Positions 53,301 to 64,000 of a DNA stretch of 64,000 nt are shown here, piece by piece. Origin of the DNA: Terana coerulea (Eukaryota > Basidiomycota > Agaricomycetes > Polyporales > Phanerochaetaceae); contig JAKOGH010000002.1 of the NCBI GenBank assembly GCA_024811115.1, positions 620,001-684,000 on the forward strand, read 5' to 3'. Position numbers and translations under genes: made by a program. The first letter of the stretch is position 1, and each line of letters opens with the position of its first letter. The notes beneath the pieces were generated by a model. That model searched no databases. It worked only from the letters and a program-made list of their open reading frames with translations, and was not told the DNA's origin.

Positions 53301-54650
53301 TTATGAAAAGGACTGCATAACAACTTACATACCGTTACACAGACTCTCGCATTGTCCTTTCGTTGCATGAGCCTTCAGTGCCTGAGGCCATCCATGACGT
53401 CGGGGCGATCGACGCCGGAAGAACCCTGTAGACGGGCGTGGTTACTGTCGTCCTGGGGCGGGAGAATCTGCAAACCGGCTGCGGCGTGGCAAGGGAGTAG
53501 GTCGCGCTGTGTGGTACGGGGGACCCGACTCTCCACTGACTGCGGCCTCCCGTGGTCAAGACAGCCAAGGTACGTGACGTGATATGGATTAACAACATCC
53601 CGCATACTGACTTGCTGACAGGCACGAACGTTTGCCCGTTGTACCACAATGGGTATTGTTGTGTCTCCGGCGCCGGAGGGCCAGCCGACCGAAGGCCGTC
53701 CGTCATCATCGCCGCAAATGAGGCCGTGCGTTTGGGCCGAGAGATTTTTTCTCCGTTTGGCAGACTGTAAGACATGTCACGCTTAGGCTGGGTGGTACGC
53801 CGTGGGTACTCTTTCCCTAATGTTGTTAACCCACCTTCCACATCCGTGTAAATGCAGAATCTCGAACCACCCGCGAAGCTGCCTGGACTACGTCAAGATA
53901 AAGATAGGGTAGCCCAGATTCTAGCGGACGAAGGCACCGATATCTTTGCAATTAGCTATCTCCTCATCTCCATCTTGCGGGAACTCAATTGGTTCTTGGG
54001 TAGTTCGACTTCTAACCGATATTGCCTTTCATCCGTCGGATATGTGGAAGCCTTTTCTTGTCACCCCGTCGGATGCATGCAAGCTTCTGACGACTTTCGC
54101 GTCATCTGCTCCCCGCACGGCTCTCTCACGCTGTCTAGACAACAACACACACGCCCGCGGACCCACTAGCTGGAGCTCCGCCTCCCGCAGCGCGAACAGC
54201 CAGCACACAAGGGAGAGCCCTACGAAGCACAAGCTCGCCGCAATTTATCAACACCTCCCCGGCGATAGCCTCGCAAGACCCTGCGGCATCTCTGAACTCT
54301 GTGCCATGTTCAGCCGTGTGGCCATGCGGAGACAAGGGCTGGCGATGGATCATCGCCCGCGGAAGCGTGCGTGTGGATTGTTTCACGTCGCATCACTGCT
54401 GCCATTCTCGTCACTTACGCTGCCGAAACTCTCGCGAACCGCCTCACGCACGCCGCCATGATGCGTCGGAGAACAATACCGTCGACCCTTGGTGTCCGCA
54501 GAGAAAAACTTCTGGTGGACGAAACGCGGCGGTGGGAGTCGCGGCGTCATTGGGTGCTTTCATGCACACGCCGACAGCCTTGCGGAATGTCACATACCGC
54601 TTTACGTGTAGGGCAGGGAAGGTTTGGGCAATGCGGCGGAGCTGACACCG
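53301..54650 (+). other. possible decayed protein-coding locus
   Basis: In one plus-strand frame a protein-like segment (VLSLHEPSVPEAIHDVGAID, TGVVTVVLGRENLQTGCGVA) is broken by two TAG and one TGA between 53400 and 53560, then meets a good donor (AAG/GTACGTGAC) and acceptor (CTGACAG at 53621). Another open frame at 53853-54169 (RVAQILADEGTDIFAISYLL) also looks protein-like. No family is recognised and no intact gene can be built. Confidence 0.25.
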
Positions 54651-57600
54651 TGACAGAGAATCGCTCTGTCATGTGCGTCTGCTCATTTCTGGGCATGGCG
54701 GCAGCGTGCCATTGACCCTGGCTGCCGCGTCATTCGGACTGTGGACTCACCCTCGACCTTCGACCACCCCCAGCCTCTCTTACCGTCACCTGTCTGGCAG
54801 CCTTCACGCCCTAGTAATATACGCAGCCGACCGGAGGTTTGATCTCGCCGTGTGGACATACGACCTGCTGGGCCACCCACTTTTCTCCGCACCCTGAGCT
54901 CTGTATACACGGTAGGCTGTGCGCAATTCCCTATTTCTCCGCGCCGTTGTCTGACGCATATGCGTTGCATAGTAACCGCATGAGCGGAGGGCACCGTGAG
55001 CTGATCTGCGCCGCACAGAACCCTCTGTACCTTACCCTCGAAGATTTGCAATAGCCTCGCGGAGGGCGTCGCCCGTCCGCGATCGCCGAGCGGCTTCTGG
55101 CGAACAGTGCGCCCTACGAAGCAGGCTCCTTATGTGCCAGCCACCCCGTGTTCTGCTCCTCTCGCTCGCGAAGCGGCGCGGAGGCATCCTGGGGGCGGAA
55201 GACGAGCCAGTAGCCCGAAACCACCGAGCGGTCGTTCGCCAACAGCGCGTCGTGAGAAGCAGCCCACGCGTGCCAGCTCCTTAACGGCCTGCTTACCATG
55301 CTGTCCAGACGGCACGGCATTATTCTTGTGGCGGAACACCAGGCCCATTGTATTGCACAACACCACTCCAGGCGGTGCGCGTACGGCACTTGTGTAACGA
55401 CGACATGATGGCCGGCACAGTTCATTTCTTGCACGCGCCAGAACAGTGCACGGTGCACACGCGCCCACCCTGGATTCGGTGGGTACGAAGAACAAAGTGC
55501 TGTTGAGCTCTCTACGGAGGATCGTACACAGCGTCGCACGGACGCGTCCGAGCACCGACGGAGCGACCGGTTCGGGTAGCTCGGAGTACCCGGAACCCTC
55601 TCCCGTCGCCCAGCGCTGCTTAAGCTGGTTTCTATCCACCGTCTCCACCAGGGACATCCATGGGCAGGTTGTGGCTGTAGGTTGCTTGCGACCGCGGGCT
55701 GTAGATGGAGTTTGTTTGAACTTTGATACGGACGCCGAGATGGGCGCGAAGTTAGATTGGCGCCCGGTGTCAATCCGCATAAGGCAACGTGGTTCGTTGT
55801 AGTGAACGGTTTCGGGCATGGATAGCTGTTGACAGAAGCATCGGCTGCGAGTGGATATAGAAGAGGTATGCTCTATCGTCTTTTCCCAGCCCCAAGTTAG
55901 TGCAGAGTCAGTAAGCTTATAGTGCATGGGTGATGCCATCATGCAGTCGCATATTCAGTGCGAACCTTCTTACATCCGGACGGAGCAGGCCAACCGCAGG
56001 TCTTCATATCTCATGTTACAGCTCAGCGAGCTGTCAAAGCACACATGGCTAAGCGAGAGATGGTGTAAGCATCCTCCACGAGCCGCAATTGTTTTACTGC
56101 AACGCTCGCATGAAGTGCGGGTCCCTTTTTCATCTAGGAGCTGGAGTAAGATTGCTTATATGCACACGCTACTTTCTACGCTCTCAACTTGCTACAAACA
56201 CAATCTCAACGGGTGGCACCAAGCTGCTTCATGGCAGGTAAGAGCTAAGCATCTCCGGGACGTACCCGAGCTACCGATGGATGCCGATTGTTGCCGATTA
56301 GCGCTTTGAACGCCACAATGGTCTCCAACACGTGCGTCGCCCGATCCAGCAGCCCGCCTTGGTGCTTGCCAGAAACCGTCACACTCGGAATTCTGAAGGA
56401 CGGACTCTAGTACTTCCGCATGATAGCCTTGGGATATATGTGCATCATGGTGTGTAATCACATGAACAGCCAGTGAGCTAGTGCTCAGGAAGTGATGCAC
56501 GGAGGCTGTAGCACTAGTAAAGGAAATTGACAGACCGCGCATTCTCAGTGGCTGACTAATCAATCATTCCCGCTAGGTCAAACGCAATCACTGAATTGAG
56601 TACTACTGGCCCAGTGATGGAAAAGCACAAAGATCGGCGCAAACGCTATAGTGGATATATACGAATGTTTTTCTTCATGGGACTCAGGTTCTGGAATGTC
56701 ATATGCAATATCAGCCCAGAAGAATCAGCAAGCCACCATCGGAATACACATGGATTCTTCTAGTTCCAGATCGGTCTTTTGGATATCTACTTGCCCGTAA
56801 CGGGATTCTGCAGGAAACAACTCTATAGGCGAACTCGATAGCGAGTACCGTGCACAAGTGCTGAGATTCGACAATACACCAAGTGGATACGCCTCCCGAG
56901 TTAGGGAGCTTCTCCCTTGTTTCGCGTAATCGATGTGTAACGCCGCGTGTTTCCGCTTTCGAGCTTTCGCAAGACGCTTCCAGTGACGCACCGCCTCTCG
57001 ATCCTGAACCGAAGAGACGCAAGAGCCCAGCTTGCCGAGCACCTGCGCCGTCTCATGACTCACATTACGCTCTTCTCCTGTACTAGGCATCCTCTTCTCC
57101 CTAACCGTCTGGTCGCACCGCGCTCTTTCCCGGTAGGCCTCCCGACGCTTGGCCGCGCCCAGCCGCGCGTGGATCCCGGCAGCGGAGCGCCGTCGACGGC
57201 ACTCGCCCTGGCACCCGCCGCGCCCGCCGCGATGGCCAATCTCGCTGCGTGTGGGCCCGCGAGGGTGGCATCGCGCGCCGTGCAGCAGGGTCGCCGCGCT
57301 AGAAGCGCCGCTTAGCGTGCGCAGGCGCGCGCGCGCCGCTTCTCCCGTTGCATCTCCCAGCGGCCCTCTTCGCGCGAAGCACCGCGCCAGCAGGAGCACG
57401 CAGCCTGGCGGTTTGGGACGCGGTGTTCGAAGACGTAAGGAGTACGATAACGCGACACGGAGCCGTTGGGTGCCCTCCCAGGCGCAGCGAGGCTTATCTG
57501 GCCGGTCGAGAGAGTGCGGGCAGAAGGGGTGCTGTGATGCGCTACGGTTCTCGAAAGAACGGTTGGAAGGACCCTTTCTCAGTGTGCTCAATATAGCGCA

Positions 57601-59946
57601 ACAATAAGCTCGGCACACGCTGCATGATCTCACGCACTGTTCACCGTTCGTTCGTTCGGGCTTCGTTTTGGCCAACCTTGTTTCCGTGACCCGCTCTCCC
57701 ATCAATGTGGTGCTGATGACAAGCGTCGGTGGCGCGCGATACGACAGCTCGGCCCTCGTTCCGTAGCGTGTGTAGCTTTAAATGGTCTCGGAGGTGGGAT
57801 AAGGTCTGTGTTCGAAGACAATTTTACGTATCGCCGCGGCGTTTGGTGACAGGCTAGAGAGCTCCGAACATATATCGCGAGATGAGTGTATCGCCCACTG
57901 GACCTCGTATGAGAGCGCACCATCGTGTCGTCTTTGCCACCTGTCTGAAAATAATTGGTGCTGTGTAGGTCCCTAGAGGGCAAGTGTTGTGTTCCCTCGT
58001 CGGAACGCGTGAAGCGATACGCGAGGCGTTCCGCGGAAACTCCGTGGCTCTGCTCTGCCATGAACCTTACATTATGGATCGTCTCGGAATATCAGCGTGT
58101 CCCGGTGGTGGATTCTCTGATATCAGCTCCCGCTATGCGAGATCAACGGACTTTTCGACGGGTTTGCACATTTCTTCGCTTTTCCAACGACGAAATTTCT
58201 ACATGGCACCCTATTCAACGGCATTCCTGTTATTTTCCGCCCCGACGCTGTACAGACATGCGTATCGCTCACCTGACTGCAGATGACGTCCCAGCCTCAT
58301 ATCGGAGTGCCAAAGGCGTGCACGCAAGCCCCGGGCGTCGTAGCCTAAAGAACACATCATTTCTTCGTGTGGATGAGCAGTAGAGCATAATGGAGAGCAT
58401 CCCCCGCGCTGGGGCCAGCTGCCCGCTTTCGAGTTCGGCCGAGGGCAGCAGAACAGCGTAGATTCGCGGCCACACCGCGGCGCGACGTCGCGCACTCCAG
58501 GAGGCGCGCCCCGCCGCCTGGCCAGAATAAGTCCATGCGATCACAAGCCTGACAGCGCTGCTCGCGTGGCCCAGCCCGGGAGGCACGCAAGGGGCGGACA
58601 GGCCCCACCCACATCTGCACCGAAAATCACGACGCAGCGGGTCTGGCCACAGCTGGCGGCGGCGCTGGCACCGTTGAACGTCGACAGCGCGTCTCCGCAC
58701 GACGTGCGCCGGGGAGGAGGAGGCGCCCGGCGAGGTTCGCGGATGGATTCGCGGCGGCGCCGTAGCCGCCGGCCGGTAAGTCTGCCGTGGGAACGACCTG
58801 CCGTCTGCGGCGCCTGCGCGCCCCCATTGGCCGGCCGCGGGGATTGGCTGGGCGGCGCGCGCCGTGGGCGGGTGCGTGATGGGGTGAGTCACGGCGACGC
58901 CGCCCGAGCCTTCGAAGTTCCTGGCCTGCGGCCGAGGAGGGGCGCATCGCCGCCGTGGCCGCCGCCCACGCCCACGACACGACGCGCAAACCGCCGCGGC
59001 GGACATTGCGCAGCGGACGCGACGGACGGCAGGGCGTGGTGTCCCGACGAGCACGGGAACGGCCGGCAGAACGGTTTCTCCGCACGTTGTTGCGTCGACG
59101 CGCGGCGGGAGCCTCCTTCAAACAGGTACCGCACGTCCGTCGGCGGGCGAGGCGCGTCCGCGGAGGCGACGTGGCCCCTGGGTCGCTGCCGTGGCTGACC
59201 ACGGCCAGTGCAGCCTCCCGTCAGATTATGTTCCTTGCCCTGGGGCTTGTCGCCCCGCAAATTCAGGTCCCAGCGCGTCGCGAATAGTCTGCGGAGGCTG
59301 CGGTATGTGGTTATAGCACCGTCGAGACACTGGTGTGATGAGAGTGGAGAATACAGTACCAAGGAACGCGCCCTCCGCGCGAGTTTGATTTGATTTTCCT
59401 CTCGGACGACTACACATGTCATGATCCGACTGTCTCTGATATTAGACATCAGAACGGCTTGACTTACAAAAGACATATTGCTGTTTTGTGGAGGCAGAGA
59501 TTCAGCTAGTGCTATCAACGCGGACGTTCCTGTGTATGAGCTCTTGTTCCGTTCATGGCACCGACGTAACGAACTTCGAAAGGCGCGTGAGATTTTTTCC
59601 GTGAGTCGGGATAGCGAAAAACAACATACGCTAAAGTCAGCTCACCTTACGCCTGCGCGTCTGCAGAAATCACTGGACCCTTGGCATAACGTGGCAAACG
59701 CGTCTGGGATACAACGTGTAGGTGGTGTGGCGGCTTAGAACCGTGATCATCCGTGTTGGCGTCGGGGCCAGCATCATCGTCCTTACACGCCGGGAGCAGA
59801 CTGAGGAAGATGCCGTTAGCGTTGCTGCGACCAGACCATGCCGCTTGGGGCATAAGTCCGAGAACCTGTGCACGAGCACGCCAGAGCCTTGGCTTACGGT
59901 CGACGCCCCTTCCTGAACAGCACGCTCGGCGAACTTGGAGTATACC

Positions 59947-59972
59947 CTCGATTGTTCGAGCCCGATTGGCGC
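59947..59972 (+). repeat. 26-nt perfect inverted repeat, left arm
   Basis: CTCGATTGTTCGAGCCCGAT plus TGGCGC recurs as its exact reverse complement at 60629-60654. The sequence contains ATTGG (CCAAT box) and a small TCGA palindrome. Flanks do not extend the match. Confidence 0.7.
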
Positions 59973-60628
59973 CCTAAAGCAATCGTGACAAGAACCGCCC
60001 TATTCAGGTAAGGCGGTGATGGCGCATCAAGCCCTCAGCAACCCCTAGCGTAAGGGTTAGTTGCTCGGCATCCCTGCGGCTGTTCTATGGTGTTCCGAGC
60101 AAGGCGCGCTGGTGCGCAGGGCGGGAGTGGGGCGCTAAAATGTAAAATACTCAGTTCATGTGCTCTCCCGCGCATAAGCTAGCAGCAGCCTGTGTAAAAT
60201 AATACATGCATGCCTGTCAAACTTTAATAAGTTATAAGGACACGAGGATGTTCTACTTTATTTGCATTGCGTGCGCATGCAGGGTATATACCCAATATAG
60301 AAGGTGGCGGCCACAGCTAAAGGAGAGGAGCCACTTACCAAGATTTGTTTCTGTATGTGAGGCCGCAGAAATATAGCTTTAGTGCGGTAAGATTGAACAT
60401 ATTATTCCCATTTTTAATTTTCTATACAGGCTTGTGCTCCAATGTGGCTTACTTACAAAGAGCCCCGACAAGCCTCTGTAAAGGAGCAATGTCGGGGCGC
60501 CATCAAACCGACGCTTATGGATTAGAGGCGGAGCACGAAAACTGGCCTCACTCACTCCTTTGCCGTCCGTTGCCGTGCTCAACATGAAGGCGTGACGATG
60601 CTGCGACATCGTCACATCAGCCAGATGC

Positions 60629-60654
60629 GCGCCAATCGGGCTCGAACAATCGAG
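60629..60654 (-). repeat. 26-nt perfect inverted repeat, right arm
   Basis: Exact reverse complement of 59947-59972, 656 nt away. Confidence 0.7.
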
Positions 60655-62834
60655 CGGTCACTCGCGAACTTGCACAGGACAGAAGCAGCGAAGGTTCGAG
60701 CACCCAATCGCACGCGTGACCCGCGCCCCCACGCTCTGACTGGCCCACGCGCCGTCCAATAAGACGTCATCAGATCCCAGCCGTGCACTCTGACCCTGCG
60801 ATGCGTCTGCACGAGTTTGGGTAAATTGCGCCCCAAGTGTGAATGCGGCGGGTGGGAAGCGGGGGCGGGTACTCATTGGCTGCGGTGGGCGATGATGTCA
60901 GGTGGAGGTAACAAGTCGATAGCACCGTTAGGCTGGTAGGAAATTAGCAGGGGCGAGCTGGTTTCAGCGGATGTTGGTTGGGCTGAGCACGGCGAATCGT
61001 GGTGGTCAACGGCCAAGGAGCGAATCGGACACGCGCGCCAAGCGGACGCACGCTGGGTCTCCCGCGCAATGATTGGCTGCCGCGGTGATCCGTACCCACA
61101 TCCGAAAGCGGCGAGCCGGCGAGATCAGGTCTCCGGAAACCGGACTGATGGGATTTCCCTTGTGGGCCACGGCATACGGCGGCATCCACGCTCTGTGCTT
61201 CTCTGAATCTTCGTGCGACGACCTCCGATTTTGCGCGAACTGGCGTTCCGTGGCGATCCTTTCGCCTTGTTCTCTTCGCTTGGGACGCGACATGGCCGCC
61301 GCCACATCGTGCCCGCGTCGCCACAGCAGGCAAACGGTTGTCCAACGCGACCGCGAATACCGCCCGCGCGCCTGTCGATCACTTTCAGCCCGGATGGCGT
61401 GGTTGTCCATATGCAGAGGTCGTCGCAGGTCTCACTCTCGCTCGTTATGTGCATATTGCGGTACGAGAGATGGAAATCATACGCGACTAATGAATGCCAC
61501 ACCAGGTCGCTGATGTTTTATTTCCGAGGGTCGACTGCGAGGCCACTGTCCTGAGAGTGGAGCAAGCGCGGATGGGAAGAAGCGTGAAACATACGAGTCA
61601 GAAACTAGGTTTTGTCTGTCGTTTACGTACGTGCCGCAATGAATCGCACTTGTAACGGCGTCCGACAAATCCCCTTAGCGTACCCAGAAGCCCTGCGGCT
61701 GTGGGACTTTTGTCTTTCATATCATCGATGGATATTGGCCTTCTGTCCTTCGAAGAAGATGGCTCGACCCTCCCTAGTGGGTTTTTGCAAATGGCGGTGG
61801 CAGCTGGACGGTGCGCTGCACTTGAAACTGGAGTGGACTGTGCTAAGTTAGCACGAGAACGACGAGAAGCACGGGAGAGGCTGGCTGCGTGGCTGGAAGG
61901 CCGACTAGAGCGACCCCTTCGCTCTCGTACACACGTTGCATGACGTCTTGAGGCTGCTTCTCTCTGGCAGTGGGAGGCGTTGCGGAAGGCGGCGCAGGGC
62001 CAATCAGATGGCGGGGCATCGGGATCGGGCGTCGGTGTGGCGTCGGACCGGCCGGCGACCAAAGCGATCGCGGCGGGCTGCATGCGGCAGACGCAGATCC
62101 ACGGCGCGTGCGCTTGTCCTTGTTGTGGTGGTCGCCCCTGCGCCCCCGCGACAGGGAGGCAAATCCCGGCGGTGCACGCGACGGAACGCGTCTGGCCACC
62201 CGCTGGGCTTCGTCGATGCAGTGCAGGCGAGAAAACAACGACGCCCAACTGCAGCGCGACTGCACCCGGCCCGCGCCTGCCCTGTATGGGCAAGAGGGCC
62301 GCAGAACGACGACGTCCGCGGACGACGTCGCGTATCGAGCCCGCGCCGCCAGATCTCGACGGCGGCCCTTGCGATAAATGACCGGAGTGCGGCTCGTTCG
62401 ACGCCATCGCACGCGCCTGCCAGTGGGCGGTAAGTACGTCAGTCCGAATCAGCAGGACTTGTTTGAATTTCACACCCCCACGACATTTTTTTCTTCGCTG
62501 GTTCGTGTCGCAGAACCAGGGGCGGCGGCAGCTTGGCGCGACAAGCGACGCTGAGCGCAGGCCAAGCGGCGGCGGTGGGGGCGACGGAGGGGAGCGTGCG
62601 AAGGCTGGCGATGCGCTGTTGTCGCGATGCGCGGTGGGCAGCGCGAAGAGGCTGTTTGGAGTGTGTGGCCCGAATCAAAGCTAAATCTCGGCAGGAATCT
62701 GCGATGCACTTTCCCATCCCCACAGTGCGCTGCTTCTCTTCATTTAGAGTGCCATTATTCCGCGATTCCAGACCTGTCCGCCCGTCCGGCGCCTCTCTCA
62801 CGGCAATTCGCCTGCAGCCCATATACGTCCATAC

Positions 62835-62841
62835 TATATAA
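62835..62841 (+). promoter_or_regulatory. TATA box of the TEA-domain gene
   Basis: TATATAA, 127 nt before the start codon, followed by a C/T-rich leader (CCTCTCCGCCCTCCCTC). Confidence 0.6.
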
Positions 62842-62967
62842 CACGCCTCTCCGCCCTCCCTCTGGCCTCATCCCCATCCGTCCCATCAGTTCCCCCGCCC
62901 CCTTCACCCTCTTGCGGACAGGCCCACCACACACACGGTGCGCATACACGACCAGCACGTCCCCGCC

Positions 62968-64000
62968 ATGTCCCACCGCCAGTTCGCGAAACACATCCGG
63001 ATCTCGTCCTCCGAGGATTTCGCCTACTCCCCGTCCGCCTCCTCGAGCGGCACCAGCGACGCGGTGCAGTCCATCGTCACAAGCAGAAAGTGCTGGAAGA
63101 CCATCAAGGGCAAGGGGGAGGTGGTCTGGCCGCCGTATCTCGAGGCGGCCCTCGTCGAGGGTGAGTATCAGCCCTGCCTGATTTAATCAAGTATTTTGAC
63201 GCAATCGCGTCCGCCTCGTCCCCCAGGCCTTGAGCGATACCGACCAGTCGAAACACGCTCGGCGAGGGCACTCGGACGGTTTCCGATGCGCAACAAGTTC
63301 ATCTCGGACTACATTTACCAGGTGACGGGCAAGCGAAGAACACCAAAGCAGGTCGGCAGCCGTCTGCAGCAGCTCCGAGATACTTGCGAGGGGAAGCGGA
63401 GTGAGTCGCAACTGGCTGCGCAGGCGTGTGTAGCGGCTAACGGCGCAACGGCGCAGTCCTGAAGCTCTTGTCGCGGCGCCCGGGCGAGTCGCCACGTCCT
63501 GAGGACTCGCCGCTATCTACCGAGGCATCGGCGACCCCGGTGCCCCCGCGCGACTTCCTCTCAATAGACGTCCTGCCCGCCGACGTGCCCTGGCAGTCGG
63601 TGTCGAGCAACCGGCCTACTGCTCCTTCCGCCCGCTCCGGAGTATCGACCCGACGGTGACCTTCCGTTCGTCGTCTGCCGTGAACGCCGAGTCGGTCTGC
63701 CACGTGCTCAAGGACGGCGTCGTTGTGCACTCAGAGACGACACAGCTCGAGCTCTCGTCCTCGTCTTGCATGCCCGCGTCCAGCTACTCGACCGAGATGG
63801 AGTGCATTTTCCTGTACAACACTCGCCTCGTCCCCCGCTACTGGGAGACGCTGTGCAATGTCGCCGGTGAGTTCCTTCTATCCTACTCCATCCTCGCTGA
63901 TTGAGAGCTCACTCTTGAACGGCCGACAAAGACATCGGCTCGTACAGCGTATCACAGGACATCGTCGTTCGTCAGGCAGCCGCGGACGCGGCGGGACCTT
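62968..64000 (+). CDS. TEA/ATTS-domain transcription factor (AbaA/TEC1-like), 3' end missing
   Basis: DNA-binding regulator of the TEA family, which in fungi controls filamentation and conidial development. Start at 62968 (MSHRQFAKHIRISSSEDF). The TEA domain spans exons 62968-63160 and 63227-63400: KTIKGKGEVVWPPYLEAALV, LERYRPVETRSARALGRFPM, RNKFISDYIYQVTGKRRTPK QVGSRLQQLRD. Exon 3 starts at 63457 (ILKLLSRRPGESPRPED), with PRDFLSIDVLPADVPWQS. At 63590-63606 the frame must shift by one base to reach the conserved continuation FRPLRSIDPTVTFRSSSAVN, then VCHVLKDGVVVHSETTQLEL, NTRLVPRYWETLCNVA, an intron (63868-63932), and DIGSYSVSQDIVV running off the window. No intron explains the shift. Confidence 0.85.

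Larger units (their letters stand above)
54651..62967. other. about 8.3 kb without a supportable gene, upstream of the TEA factor
   Basis: GC-rich with very long chance frames on several strands (for example 55130-55942 and 56725-57705 minus, 58269-59054 minus). They have Arg/Ala/Pro-biased composition, no domains and no splice pattern. CCAAT or ATTGG motifs recur (near 57233, 58831, 58846, 59965, 60633, 60703, 60756, 60874, 61070, 62000). It is best read as a long regulatory or 5' region of the downstream transcription factor gene, possibly with unrecognised non-coding transcripts. Confidence 0.4.

Noticed and set aside
55130..57705. Minus-strand open frames of 270 and 326 codons
   Set aside because: High GC lowers stop frequency; the translations are Arg/Ala/Ser-rich, have no domain, no promoter or splice pattern, and both strands are open over part of the range.
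58269..59518. Long overlapping frames on both strands in the 58-59.5 kb GC peak
   Set aside because: Four frames are open at once, which is typical of GC-rich non-coding DNA; no frame shows conserved motifs.
59947..59972. tRNA 3' half suggested by TTGTTCGAGCCC
   Set aside because: The putative T stem has two mismatches and no cloverleaf can be built upstream.
61598..62473. 291-codon minus-strand frame upstream of the TEA gene
   Set aside because: Arg/Pro/Ala-biased, no recognisable motif, and several other frames are open across the same bases.
1..64000. CRISPR arrays, bacterial operons, prophage
   Set aside because: The DNA is fungal nuclear sequence with spliceosomal introns; no regularly spaced repeats of CRISPR type were seen.

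Overview
The window is nuclear DNA of a basidiomycete fungus, most likely an Agaricomycete. The evidence is intron-rich genes with many introns of about 45-70 nt (GT..AG with CTRAY-like branch sites), and families typical of mushroom-forming fungi: a DUF6534 seven-helix protein, a trichodiene-synthase-like terpene cyclase, HND/HRD kinase-like proteins, a CFEM protein and a TEA/ATTS transcription factor. Exact rank below Agaricomycetes cannot be fixed from the sequence alone.

Layout. 0-7.5 kb: the 5' end of UTP20 (partial), a serine-rich single-pass membrane protein, a DUF6534 membrane protein and a NAD-dependent epimerase, all on the minus strand. 7.8-18 kb: CFEM/GPI protein, pinin-like splicing factor, short SRP72, a histidine-acid-phosphatase relative with the catalytic His replaced by Asn, and a neutral ceramidase. 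19-24 kb: a trichodiene-synthase-like terpene cyclase with a frame break, then a DUF2828/vWA protein. 24.8-29.8 kb: four paralogues of an unrecognised small membrane/coiled-coil family; the second and third units are preceded by decayed copies of the DUF2828 3' end, so the array grew by segmental tandem duplication. 30.2 kb: an HRD kinase-like gene. 32.2-39.4 kb: a tandem duplication of a two-gene cassette, made of a kinase-like domain apparently spliced in frame to a Rossmann NAD(P)-binding domain, plus a small Cys/Lys-rich protein whose first exon is only the ATG. Copy A is interrupted by a 192-nt repeat that also occurs at 21.35 kb. 40-51 kb: GEP4 phosphatase, an AT-hook protein, KRI1, ketopantoate hydroxymethyltransferase (panB/ECM31) and an uncharacterised Cys-cluster protein. 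51.2-52.2 kb: an element with inverted ends abutting a tRNA-Thr(CGU). 52.2-62.9 kb: about 10.7 kb with no supportable gene, GC-rich with many CCAAT/ATTGG motifs, leading into a TEA-domain transcription factor cut by the window end.

Functionally the conserved genes are housekeeping (ribosome biogenesis: UTP20, KRI1; splicing: pinin; protein targeting: SRP72; cardiolipin pathway: GEP4; pantothenate: panB; sphingolipid turnover: ceramidase). The lineage-specific material at 19-39 kb is where duplication, insertion and decay concentrate. At least eight otherwise recognisable genes show single-nucleotide frame breaks, several at homopolymers, so base-level assembly errors should be considered before calling pseudogenes.
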